Assembly (NCBI RefSeq): GCF_039555335.1
Contig: NC_092647.1
Span: 19,504,946 to 19,568,945, forward strand
Direction of reading: 5' to 3'
Source: Amphiura filiformis
Lineage: Eukaryota > Echinodermata > Ophiuroidea > Amphilepidida > Amphiuridae
Length of the DNA: 64,000 nt
In this document: positions 44,971 to 56,650 of the stretch, one piece after another
Numbering within the stretch: the stretch's first letter is position 1
Layout: each line of letters begins with the position of its first letter
Made by a program: the position numbers and the translations under genes
Notes under the pieces: generated by a model
What the model was told of the DNA's origin: nothing
Database searches by the model: none
What the model saw: only the letters and a program-made list of their open reading frames with translations

Positions 44971-47449
44971 TGTAAGCTTATCGCAACTAATTTTCAATGA
45001 ACACAGATGTGGATCACAGAAATCTAGTCATAACAGTGCACTGTATAGCAGATGCTGAATGACCCGGAAGTTTCAATGAAAATTGTTATTGAACCACATT
45101 GAATTGCTTTTTTCATTTTTGCGAATAAGATATTTTCGTTTGTTTCTGAAACACTCCGGGGAAACACCATTAATTTATTTCCACTGGGTTCTAATAGAGG
45201 TTATATTGTTCCAATTATTTGTTCTTTTATGCTCTTCCCTTTGTGAATAAATAAGTGACAAATATATTTGGCAAATATTATAGAACTTCAAAGTTTGTGG
45301 GTGAACTTTTTGTGTGGGTCTCAGGAGAGATGAGCGCCACCACTCATCACATTACAACTTCATTTCAAAGTGGGTAAATGAAATAGAGGGCGTAGTTTAT
45401 GTAGCAATTTACAGCCTGTTACAGCCTGGCCCTGGCAATTTAGACCTTTTCATGTGTTTTCTCACAGTGCTATAACTGTAGGCCTATAGTATAATTCAGT
45501 GATCTCAACAAAAAAGTGTACAAAATAATTGCCTAAAAGTGAAGGATAAGTCATTATATTTACATTTTTTGAAAGACATTTGGTGAAAGACGAGGAAAAT
45601 AACAGCATTGACAAAGTTGAAGCCCCGTTCAAATATAGGCCTCTAGTCTTAGTCCTAGTTAATTTCTCTTGAACATGTTGAATTACAGATTCATGTAAAA
45701 CATGTACCAGCAGGCTATGACACAAACAAAGGTGACAAAATCTGAATTTTATTTTGATGATTTTTACGATCGTCCATAAGCAAATCAGTGATAGGCCTTT
45801 AATTTGTTAACCAGATTTGTTATGGTATCATTGACAAAACATTTTAAACAGTGGAATAATCAGGAAAACACCTTTGGCCTTTAAACCAAACACCAAAGAT
45901 TTATCACTGTACATTTTTAGGTTAATTGACACAATAGCAGTTCATTTCTAACTTGAGTTATATGTTGGCCTACATAACGTAAGAGTTGAATTTATAGGCC
46001 CTTATTTGAAATCATGCTTATCATACTCTCGATAAAAAGTGTTTCGGCACCTTTGTTAGGGAACAAACCAAAAGATCGATGACGTCCTATAAACGAAACT
46101 AGTTTCGTTTAGGGGGGGAGGGGGTAAAAATACTCGGATTACGTTTGTAATAAAAAAACATCGGTCTGATGAAGAATATGTCAATTATGAAGACCCGAAA
46201 TTTTCAACATTTCAAGATTACGTTTCTGGCAGAGAGGGAGGGTGTCGAAACCAGTTACGTTTATAGGACGTCATCGATCTTTTGGTTTGTTCCCTTATGC
46301 GCCCGGTTATGCGTAATGATGTGCTATACTCTGCTATTGGTTAAACCGAAAGCTGTGTCATATAGGACATGTCAATGTTGGCCAAATTGTTCATTTCAAA
46401 AATACCTGGAAAATATGGCTCGATCCTGCCATCGCCCTAAAGAGGTCGGTCCGATCAACATCCCCACTTTTGGTGTTCATGAAAAGCAGATTAGGGCTGA
46501 AAGACGTTTTTACGGGTCTTGTAAGCCAAAATGTATCAAAGTGGTTTAACTCATTAATTGTTCACACAGTAGGGCGAGTAGGCCACAATAAGCCTATTCT
46601 ACAGTAGACTATGCCATAGTCGATTTTTGATAAATAAAAATAATGTTATTTGATCATTATGAACGCATTCAGATGAACTCGAAATTATACTGATATTATT
46701 TTATTTCATCAAAATACTAGATACTGGTTATGAAAAAGTTTATATAATTATATTAGTGACAGTAAAGTATACGTAGGCTTATTGAATACAACATATTATA
46801 ATGACACTTCAATACTTAACAGTTCTGATTTTAGAATCTACCAGTTTAATAATCGGGCTTCCAGTTTAATAATCGCGAAAGCCCGAGTTAAAAATCACTT
46901 GGGAAGTGAAAAACTATCAATTGTGCACAACTTGATTAAATCAGAGTTTTAAGAGTATGCACAATTGGCAAGTGGACTACGGAGAAGTCTAATTCTACAG
47001 AGCCTTCAAAATTAATGTACATCGTAGTTTTTGGTTGAAATTGGCTTTAAAATCATAATGGTGAAACTAACATGTGTCGAAATCGGAGATCTCCTTTAAG
47101 ATAGTATAAACAATGATACAGTTAGGTTATGTCATAAGTCAGATTGAGAAATTATGCCTATATATTCGTATTTATTTAGGAATGAAAGTGAAAACAAGTC
47201 ACTAAATGTTGGTACATTTCATGCCAAGGCAGTTCAAGGCGTTACCCACTTACGAAGTCATTAATACAGCCCATTCTTAAATTATACTTCAACAACACAA
47301 CATTTTAATGCAATTCTGGCCTCAGCAAAACGGTATGGTTGTACTACCCGGAGGAAACGCCTCATATTATGGAACTGACGAGGATGATCGGTCGGGACTT
47401 CGAAAGTAGGTTTCAATGGTTCAGTAGGTGACAAAATATATTACCATAC
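44971..47449 (-). other. Region between the two FAS1 first exons
   Basis: Mostly unique AT-rich DNA. It holds a truncated end (45724-45803) of the element family seen complete at 37905-38583 and a Harbinger-like MITE (46059-46294). No sequence resembling a FAS1 second exon was found on the minus strand. The open frame at 46169-46549 runs through the MITE and is not credible as a gene. Confidence 0.6.
46059..46294. mobile_element. Harbinger-like MITE with TTA duplication
   Basis: GGGAACAAACCAAAAGATCG and its exact inverse begin arms of more than 35 bp; TTA flanks both ends (46056-46058 and 46295-46297). The 3-bp TTA site is typical of PIF/Harbinger. Confidence 0.88.
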
Positions 47450-47935
47450 CTGGTGAATCGTGTCCTCTAAATCCTCTACACTTTCCCCTCCGTCTGGATG
47501 TGCCGTCCCTTCGAGCTCACGATCACCGTTACGAATGATGTACATATTAAAACGTATCTGTTGAACTGGTAAATTTGTCGCTTGTGACGGTTTGAACGCA
47601 CTGGGAATTAGAAAATTGTCAATGAGATCTCCTGAACGGATTTTGCCAAGTCCCATATGGTATCGCAGATACCATTCCAGTACATAATCATGTTGAAATG
47701 CAGTTGTGATTATTGTAGGTAGCGCATCAAAAGCCTCGTTGTTTGGGACCAATGCCGTATAATCCGTTCCATTTTGTAGTTCGTTTTGAACCCATTCACA
47801 TTGCTCTACGTAGTTCACGAACGTTGTCGCTCCTTGCGCTTTGGCAACCTCTAGAATGTTTCTAGCAGAATGATCTTCGTTCTCTGGTGATGAGAATAAC
47901 GCTAGAAACCAAGTGAGAAGATCGAATAGCTTCAT
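47450..47935 (-). CDS. FAS1-type first exon B (signal peptide and FAS1 domain start)
   Basis: Minus-strand exon from ATG 47935-47933 to the donor CACCAG|GTATGG (GT at 47449-47448), 162 codons, phase 0. The N terminus MKLFDLLTWFLALFSS is a plausible signal peptide. FAS1 features follow: ILEVAKAQGATTFVNYVEQ, the H1 motif YTALVPNNEAF, the YH pair in WYLRYHMGLG, and QQIRFNMYII. The C-terminal end carries an acidic insert (HPDGGESVEDLEDT) absent from exon 44500-44970. The exon stops at the same place in the fold and in the same phase as that exon, before the NGVVH-type closing strand. I find no private exon 2 between here and 44970. It may therefore be an alternative first exon spliced to 37862, or the first exon of a duplicated or decayed gene. 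Coding status is strong, transcript structure unresolved. Confidence 0.8.
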
Positions 47936-48414
47936 GTTGAATGGAAGACAGTTGAGACAACAAAACAATGCCGAGTTTTGAAATCTGCCCTATTATTAGA
48001 AATTTTTGTAGTGCTACTAAAGGGTTATCATAATAAGCCTATGCATATTGTTTTCTTAACATTTGTAAACATGGTTTGTTTTCTGACCTTTGATCACAGA
48101 TAATATATCATTGACACACTTATTGACTTAACTGATTGATTAGGAAATACCACCGGCGCCTGATATCTATAATTGGCATATAGTGTCTTAGCATAAGACA
48201 TGTCCTCAGCAATGAGATAACGACTAGAACAAGACAAAATGACCAACTGAGACGTGTCCGTCAGTGCGTTTTGCTGTCATGTCTGGTATAGGCAAGTGAC
48301 ATGACACTGGCACTGGACATGTCAGCTGGATGGAGAAGTGCCTTATTGGCTCAGTATCTGTGCAGACTGGGACATGTCTTGCATGGACGTGACTTTAACG
48401 GTCAGTTTGTCGAG

Positions 48415-51400
48415 TTTATACCGGCATTTCGGCATGATTCTGTACTGAATTGCCGGCTTTCGGTTTGAGTTTATGCTGAACATGCTGAAGTGCTGGCATT
48501 TTTGTAAGAATTTATGCTGAAATGCCGGTATTTTTCTACATCTAGGAGTTTATTCTGAAGTGTCAGCATTTCGGCGCGGCATGAGTCTGTGCTGAAATAC
48601 CAAAATTCCAGCATCATGGAGTTTACTGACGGTGGCGGCATTTTGACATTAGTTTAACGCTGAAGTATAGAGTTTATACTGAAGTGCCCGCATTTCGGTT
48701 TGAGTTTATGTTGCAGGCCCGGCATTTGGGTATAGAGCTTATACTGAAGTGCCAGCATTTCGGTTTGAGTTTATGTTGCAGGCCCGGCATTTCTGTATGA
48801 ATTTAAGCTTAAGTGCCAGCATTTCGGGTTGAGGTTTTCGGTACAGAGTTTATGCTGAAGTGCCAGCATTTCGGTTTGAGTTTATGTTGCAGGCCCGGGA
48901 TTTCGGCTAGAGTTTATACTGAAGTGCCAGCATTTCGGTTTGAGTCTATGTTGCAGGCCCGACATTTTGGTACAGAGTTTATGCTGAAGTACCAGCATTT
49001 CGGTTTGAGTTTATGATGCAGGCCCGGCATTTCGGTATAGAGTTTATACTGAAGTGCCCGCATTTCGGTTTGAGTCTATGTTGCAGGCCCGACATTTTGG
49101 TACAGAGTTTATGCTGAAGTACCAACATTTCGGTTTGAGTTTATGTTGCAAGCCCGGTATTTCGGTACAGAGTTTATGCTGAAGTGCCAGCATTTCGGTT
49201 TGAGTTTATGTTGCAGGCCCGGGATTTCGGCTAGAATTTATACTGAAGTGTCAGCATTTCGGTTTGAGTTTATGTTGCAGTCCCGGCATTTCTGTATAGA
49301 GTTTAAGCTTAAGTGCCAGCATTTCGGGTTGAGGTTTTCGGTACAGAGTTTATGCTGAAGTGCCAGCATTTCGGTTTGAGTTTATGTTGTTGGCCCGATA
49401 TTTCGGTATAGAGTTTATACTAAATTGCTAGCATTTCGGTTTGAGTTTATGCTGCAGGCCCGGTATTTCGGCTAGAGTTTATACTGAAGTGCCAGCATTT
49501 CGGTTTGAGTCTATGTTGCAGGCCCGACATTTTGGTACAGAGTTTATGCTGAAGTACCAGCATTTCGGTTTGAGTTTATGATGCAGGCCCGGCATTTCGG
49601 TATAGAGTTTATACTGAAGTGCCCGCATTTCGGTTTGAGTCTATGTTGCAGGCCCGACATTTTGGTACAGAGTTTACGCTGAAGTACCAGCATTTCGGTT
49701 TGAGTTTATGTTGCAAGCCCGGTATTTCGGTACAGAGTTTATGCTGAAGTGCCAGCATTTCGGTTTGAGTTTATGCTGCAGGCCCGGGATTTCGGCTAGA
49801 GTTTATACTGAAGTGTCAGCATTTCGGTTTGAGTCTATGTTGCAGACCGGCATCGGTATAGAGTTTAAGCTTAAGTGCAAGCATTTTGGTTTGAGTTTAT
49901 TTTGCAAGCCCAGGATTTCGGTATAGATTTTACATTGAAGTGCCAGCATTTCGGTTTGAGTTTATGTTGCAGGCCCGGCATTTTGGTACAGAGTTTATAC
50001 TGAAGTGCCGGCATTTCGGGTTGAGTCTATGTTACAAGCCCGGTATTTCGGTACAGAGTTATGCTGAAGTGCCAGCATTTCGGTTTGAGTTTATGCTGCA
50101 TGCCCTGTATTTCGGTATAGAGTTTAAGCTTAAGTGCCAGCATTTCGGTTTGAGCTTATGCTGCAGTTCCGGCATTTCGGTATAGAGTTTATAATGAAGT
50201 GCTAGCATTTCGGTTTGAGTTTATGCTGCAGGCCCTGGATTTCGCCTAGAGTTTATACTAAAGTGCCAGCATTTTGGTTTGAGTTCATGTTGCAGTCGCG
50301 GCATTTCGGCATAGAATTTATGCTGAAGTGCCAGCATTTCGGTTTGAGTTTTATGTTGCAGGCCCGGCATTTCGGAATAGTATTCATACTGAAGTGCCAG
50401 CATTTCGGTTTGAGTTTATGCTGCAGGCCCTGTATTTCGGTATAGAGTTTAAGCTTAAGTGCCAGCATTTCGGTTTGAGCTTATGCTGCAGTTCCGGCAT
50501 TTCGGTATAGAGTTTATAATGAAGTGCTAGCATTTCGGTTTGAGTTTATGTTGCAGGCCCGGCATTTCGGTATAGAATTCATACTGAAGCGTCAGCATTT
50601 CGGTTTGAGTTTATCTTGCAGGCCCGACATTTCGGCATAGAATTTATGCTGAAGTGCCGGCAGCATTTTGGAGTGCCTGCAGCATTTCAGCATGAGTTTA
50701 TGTTGAAACACCGGTATTTTGGTAGAAGTTTACTCAAATGCCCAAATTGCAGTAAATGTTTATGCTGATATACCGTATACCGGTATTTTGTAGGATTTTA
50801 TGCTGAGGTACCAGCAGCACTTTGGCATGAGTTATGTTGAGGTGCCGGCATACCGGTGAAAGTTGATGCTGAAGTGCCGGCAGCTGATAGGCATGGGTTC
50901 CCGCTGAAGTACCGGCATATCGGTATAGGAGTTTATGCTGGAGTGCCGGCAGCAATTCGGCATGAGTTTATAATGCTGAAATGCCGGTATTTCGGTAGGA
51001 GTTCATGCGGAAATGCTTAAAATTCGGTAGGAATTGAACTGCTATATTTCGTTTTTATGCTGAAGTGTCGGTATTTCGGTATGAATTTATGCTGAAATAG
51101 CGCGTTAATGCTGAAATACCGAAATTTCGGCATAGGAGATTAATCAAATTTATGCTGACAAGCAGTCATTTCGGCATGAAATTAGACTTAATCGGTCTGA
51201 GATTATGCTGAAGTGTCGGCATTTCGGTTGAAATACAGAAATTTTGGCAGGTATCAGGAGCCTATACTGAGCCTATACTGGCGTACACACATGACTTTAT
51301 GGTGAAATGCCGTGTGTCCGTCTCAGTTTATACAATAATGACGATTTCGTAATAAGTTTATGCTGAAATGCCAAAATGTTGGTATGAGTTTTAAGCTGAA

Positions 51401-51470
51401 ATGGCGGTTGCTAGTTTCAGTATTTTAGCACGATGGCATTTCGACAACAGCTGCTGACGAAATGCCAATG
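48415..51470. repeat. Array of 65-bp dimeric repeats with degenerate edges
   Basis: The unit is two related 32-33 bp halves: CATTTCGGTTTGAGTTTATG plus TTGCAGGCCCGG, and CATTTCGGTATAGAGTTTAT plus ACTGAAGTGCCAG. It is regular from about 48660 to 50660; the edges carry simpler GCCGGTATTTCGG versions. A stray relative is at 57228-57330. Long open frames inside are by-products of the repeat. Confidence 0.92.
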
Positions 51471-52553
51471 ACTTGAGCATATTAATCTCTTCGGCATTTT
51501 GAAATAAAATTACATGTGCTTTTAGACAATTTCCGCGCGGGAATTTTGAATATCGCGTGTTGAGAGCCGGCTGTTTTTATTCGTTTTTATGGTCAATGTG
51601 AGTTTGTTTTATATATAAAACCACGTGATTCGTGCTTGATAATTATTTTTCTAACATAAGGCATAATCATGATAATGGTGTGATTGTCGGAGACTTCCTT
51701 TAATCGCGCCACATTGATGCAAGCTAAGAACGTATGATAAGTTCAGACATAGGCTACGGCATACCCGGTGGAGCCTCAGGGCGTAGACTCCAGGAAATGA
51801 AGACGATCACGCCATCACGTAATAGTCTGCTAATATGTAAACATTGTAGTAAAATGTTAAGAACTTTTGGCGGGAAATGTTATATTTCTGCCAAGTTATT
51901 AAGTAAGATGTAGGTCAGTTGCTGTATTTACACACATTTTATACACACTCCTACTCAGGAACACCCACGATTTCATTCACCCTAAACATCCCCCGGCAAT
52001 ATTCCGCCGGCTGGTGTCTTTCACGGGGTTGACAAGAGGGGTACTATGTAACTTTGAGAGAGACCGTTTAGCTTACGAGTGATATTTATGTCGAAATGCT
52101 AGCTTTAGTGCCAAATTTGAAAGACTGCCGAAATATTGATTTTTGGAGAGTTACGAAAAGGCGAGTTAAAACCAAATGACGAGTACTGTAGAAAAGGTAG
52201 TCAGGTGGATAGCTAGTCCCTTGGGCAATTTTACGGATAAGATACAATTAGTCCCTTGGTTGGGTTACGGATAAAGCGCTATGTTGTTATCCTTCCTGGG
52301 TTAGTCCCTTACAGATAATCTCTATGGCGAGTCACATAAGATACTTTTTAGTTAGTTTTAGTTGGGTTTGTTAGTTAGTCCTTAATGGCACGTCTTGGGA
52401 ACTTAAAAAACGACTTAAAAGAGTTAAATAGACGAGCAACCTTTTGCAGTGAGACATGTTTACCTCTGGCATAGTTAATCCGTTGTAGTTGCAAATATTA
52501 AAGATAGCCCGTAGTTCAGTATGATAGTCCTTCACGCGATAATGTTCAGAATA

Positions 52554-52679
52554 GAGAGATTGCGATTTCCAAACGTACGTATCGAACGTACGTGGAATCT
52601 ATTCAAAGCCACTCCTGTGACGGGATTTTGAATAGATTCCACGTACGATCGATGCTACGTTTGGAAATCGCAATCTCTC
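52554..52679. repeat. Near-perfect 126-bp hairpin, TA-flanked
   Basis: GAGAGATTGCGATTTCCAAA, ACGTACGTGGAATCTATTCA on the left and near-exact inverses on the right, with a short loop. TA on both sides. Confidence 0.88.
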
Positions 52680-52948
52680 TAGTATTACTGGTGTGCAGGC
52701 GCTACAGACGAATCCAGCGAGCCAAGTAATGGTCAGGAATTGGTCGGACATCTTTGGGTAGCCGCTAGCACCAACCTGGTGTTTTGAACGTCTAATTGTG
52801 CAAATAAAAGCCGCCTAACACCTAGAGAAGATGCAAGGACGAGGAGGGTTAATAGAATAATAGCTAATAATATATCATAATGGAGATAATTCCGCAGGTA
52901 ATCCCGTCGCATCTATTCATACATAGTCCTTTTGTTCGCAAGTACATC

Positions 52949-53006
52949 AATGCATAGATACCGCGTGTAGTTAATCCGATTATTATGTCACTTCAACAGC
53001 GAATAG
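52949..53006. repeat. Family R, internally deleted remnant
   Basis: TAGTTAATCCGATTATTATG and CACTTCAACAGCGAATAG match the right end of 54184-55092. Confidence 0.65.
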
Positions 53007-53331
53007 ACCACGTAGAAGCTTGTAAACTTTAATCATTCTTTTGTCTACCTGTGTTTTCGCGGAAGGTGTAAAACGGGTGATGGAATGCAGTTTAAAATTT
53101 CCGCCAAGGCCGAATCATTTCACATTTTGGGTGCATTGTAGCCGACGGCTACCCAACTAAAGGCTGCTAGTCAGGTGCAGGAATGCGTGGATTTGGATTC
53201 CTCTATAGTGTGTCTCTTCTCAAGTTAAGAGTAACGTCATGTTGGATTTCGCATTATATCAACTGCCATTGCCAATATATCAATAAGTTTTAGTAATGAC
53301 TCAATTTTATGTGATTTTATTACAAGGGGTT

Positions 53332-53372
53332 ATGGTTTGAGTTAGGGTAAGTGTTAGGGTTAGGGTAAGAGT
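53332..53372 (+). repeat. Interstitial TTAGGG-like tract
   Basis: GTTAGGGTTAGGGTAAGAG after GAGTTAGGGTAAGTG: about five degenerate telomere-like units. Confidence 0.6.
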
Positions 53373-54183
53373 TTTTTCGGAATAGCGAACTTCTAGCGGA
53401 ACACACTGGTTAATGGTTGGGTCAATTTCTTGCACAATCTGTTCATGGGGTGGATTTCAGTAACATTTACAACGCATCTTAAACCCATCTCTGGTCCAAA
53501 TCCATCGTAACTCTAGCATACAAACACTATTTGCGACTTTCCGACGTTGCGTCTGAAACCACCAAACTTCATCAAGCAACTGACCCGTTAGACTGGTCAC
53601 GTGATAGACGGCTAGGTACCATCTTGATGGCCCGGTCCCATGCATGAGATAAGTTAAAGTGGGGTCCCCCTTTCTTGGTCAGTGATGGCTAATCAATGCG
53701 CTCCCAAATGGCTTCTTTTATGCTGCCATTGTTCCCCCTGATCCAGAATAACGACTTCAACCCGTATTGGTTGACATAATGAGACTCAACGAAGCGCAAA
53801 ACTCCGCAGTGTACCTGGATTTAAAAACTACTGGATGACTAAGAACATTCACTCATACAAACAATATCAAAGAGTTACGATAGGGTTGGACTGACGATTG
53901 TGTTTAGGACTTACGAATACGATGCATTGTAAAATGACAGTGACTGTCCGTCCGCGTTTCCGCCATTAAATTGGTAACTGACCCGACAGCATATTAACGC
54001 TTTTATACAAAGCAAACTAGTAATAGTATCATGCAATTCCAAGACGGCTCCCAAAGTTGTTTGTGTAGCAAATAAAATGAATGAATACTCTACGACCTGA
54101 CGCAGCCCGGCGATACGTCTCAATTCGCCCAATGTAAGACTATGAATACAAACAGTTAATTATAAAGTCGCCCAAATATACAA

Positions 54184-55092
54184 CTATTCGACGTAGAAGT
54201 GACGTAATAATCGGATTAACTACCATAGCAATAGATGAATACAATTGTTGAATAGATTGCCATGCACTACAAGCAGATTGCACTTATCACCAGTGTATGT
54301 CTGCAAACATAGATTGAACACAATACCACTCTTTTCAAAGATACTAATCTTACAGGTGCGAGTGATCAGTTTGTTTGACATCTATGGTTCAATGCATAGG
54401 TACCGCGTGAACGATGTAGTGCTGGGCAAACAATTGAATACCTGAGTGGAAGAAGGGCCCAACTCCATCAAAACTGTTTTTGAGATATTAAGAAAAACCT
54501 TAATATTTGGAAAAGTTTTATAGACAGAATGTTTTCATCTTCAGGGGACCTTTAATACATGAACATACAATATCACATACATTCAAAATTATGTATAATG
54601 TTTCCATGGCAACGGTACAGGTTTTAATACGAGATGGAGTTGGGCCCTTCTTCCACTAATATACTGCAAGTGCCAATTCCGTAAACAGATGTGTTATAAA
54701 TAGCTACAGAAATTTGGTAATTATCCATTAATTGCGCAAGTAGAAGCATGTAATATGATAGGAAAAAAATTATTGTAGTGAAAAGCAGATTTCATGGATG
54801 AACAAAATTCCTCTTTAACCCAATATTTGTGGAAGAAGGGCCCAACTCCATGGAGTTGGGCCTTTCTTCCATGAAAACCATGATTAAGTGTACGTGGAAC
54901 ACTATTTAGAGAGTGGATTTTGGCTCATCTTTCACACACAAGGAAGAACAGTCTGCTGGCAATAAAATGGTGGGGCTAACTCATTTTTGTAAAAAATTGG
55001 AGTTGGGCCCTTCTCCCCACTCAATTCAAAACTGTATTCATCTATTGCTATGGTAGTTAATCCTCTTATTTATGTCACTTCTACGGCGAATA
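54184..55092. repeat. Family R copy 2, split by nested elements
   Basis: The ends CTATTCGACGTAGAAGTGAC and, inverted, CTATTCGCCGTAGAAGTGAC, then ATTAACTACCATAGCAATAG on both arms. The right arm is separated by 54446-55020. Confidence 0.85.
54446..55020. mobile_element. Nested element(s) with GTGGAAGAAGGGCCCAAC ends
   Basis: GTGGAAGAAGGGCCCAACTC or its inverse occurs five times (54446, 54635, 54829, 54853, 55000), dividing the insert into two or three inverted-repeat units; a perfect head-to-head pair sits at 54829-54870. Confidence 0.8.
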
Positions 55093-55910
55093 GGTGTCGA
55101 TCGCAAGACTTCATAAATATTGATTGACAGCATTTCCAATATGAGCTAATATGTCAGCGCTCAAATCGGGCACAATAGATGAATAACAGCTTCAGTCCGT
55201 TGGTCTGCACAATGTCCTCCACGATGTAAAAACCTCATTTTGAAGTAGCCTATTTAACAGAACTGGATCTCTAAGTGGTTGACACTATTGTCAACATTAT
55301 TCAGCAAAATGTGTCGCGTATAATAGTTTATTTTCAGATCGCGACTTATTTTCATTAACCGAATACCCGACATTCCAGATCTTGGGCGATAACCGATAAA
55401 TTCTTCTTTTATTCCTTTAAAATACAACATCACGCCATCTCATTCATTGTTATTGCGACATCGTTTGTATGTTGTACTAACATAAATGTTGTACTAAAAT
55501 AATTGGTCTACATTTGAAGAAATATTTACATTGTCTTTCGTTTATTGGACGTAGTATATCAAAATGGATATGGACCATGCCGCTGTCATAAATGGGGTGA
55601 TGTTTTGTTGAAATGAACTTTCCCAATGCCCGTACGGGCACTATAAGTTCATCTCAATCGGTTGTCGAAAGTTTAGTTCTTGAGACACGGTATTACAAAG
55701 TTCAGTTACGTAACCAGGCACTAGGGGAGCCACGGGCGGGGGTGTTGTCTCCAGTCAGAGATCTTTCCTGCATGACAGTTGCCCGGCCCCATAAAATAAA
55801 AAATTAACAATTTTTGCGGCAATTTCATGATTTTTTACCCACTGAAATTCTCTTTTCCCCCATACCATTGAAATTTGTCGAACTGACGCAAACCGTAACA
55901 TGCATGCCGT

Positions 55911-56030
55911 CAGTGGCGGCGCCCCAGTCAGAACTCTTGCACCCCCCGTTGGTTGATTTTGCCCCCCCTTGAAATTCACTTTTCCCCTTAATCCCCCCCA
56001 TCCCGAAAACAATTCCTGGCGCCGCCACTG
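55911..56030. mobile_element. hAT-like element, 120 bp
   Basis: CAGTGGCGGCGCC and its exact inverse; flanks CATGCCGT and CAGGCCGT agree in 7 of 8 bases. Confidence 0.8.
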
Positions 56031-56435
56031 CAGGCCGTGCGCAGGATTGTACTGTGTTATGGTCAAATGAAAAGATATTTTTTTGTTTTTCAATAAAACA
56101 AGACCATAAAAATATGCTGCCAATAAAAATGATGAAATGATGATGTAGTGTGTCATTTCCAACCAACTTATTGTTATATTCAGCACCAATTCTTAGCCAA
56201 ATTAATAAAAAATATACCCGTGTTAATTTGTCATGAATCTTTATGCGTATACCATGACCCCAGGTAAAACAACTTACGGCAAAAATGAGAAGCATTCCAT
56301 TCAAGAGACTAACTTTAAACCAATGCCAACTTTGTTATGTTTTGAAAAACGGCCATTGACTGCACTTTCACTGTTTATAATGTTGCACGTTTATGTTTGG
56401 TTGCTCAACTCCGTCGTATTTGCCTTCATGAAGTT

Positions 56436-56650
56436 TCTTTCTCCCTTCCTTCCTTCCTTCCTTCCTTCCTTCCTAAGTTCATGCTTTGAATTCTTTCTTT
56501 CTTTTTTCCTTCCTTCCTTCCTTCCTGCTTTCTTTCTTTCTTTCTTTCCTTCTTTCTTTCTTTCTTTCTTTCTTTTCTTTATCTCTTCCTTTCTTTCTCT
56601 CTTCCTTTCTTTCATTCTTCTGTCCTTGCTTCGTTTTATCTTGGCATCTT
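56436..56650 (+). repeat. CTTC / CTTT microsatellite
   Basis: Long pyrimidine run of TTCC and TTTC units, with a second block at 56920-56957. It produces false Leu/Phe/Ser or Lys/Arg frames. Confidence 0.95.

Noticed and set aside
46169-46549. 126-residue plus-strand frame
   Set aside because: It begins inside the Harbinger-like MITE and lacks splice or domain support.
48813-50510. Several open frames with repeated CQHFGLSL / MLQARHFG peptides
   Set aside because: They come from the 65-bp satellite; the period is not a multiple of three, frames shift between copies and no start or splice evidence exists.
53457-53645. 60-residue minus-strand frame (HVTSLTGQLLDEVWWF...)
   Set aside because: Looks somewhat coding-like and has a CACGTG upstream, but there is no domain, splice or start evidence.
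55755-56304. Two overlapping minus-strand frames of 144 and 159 residues
   Set aside because: They traverse the hAT-like element at 55911 and the Gly/Pro-rich parts come from its G-tracts.
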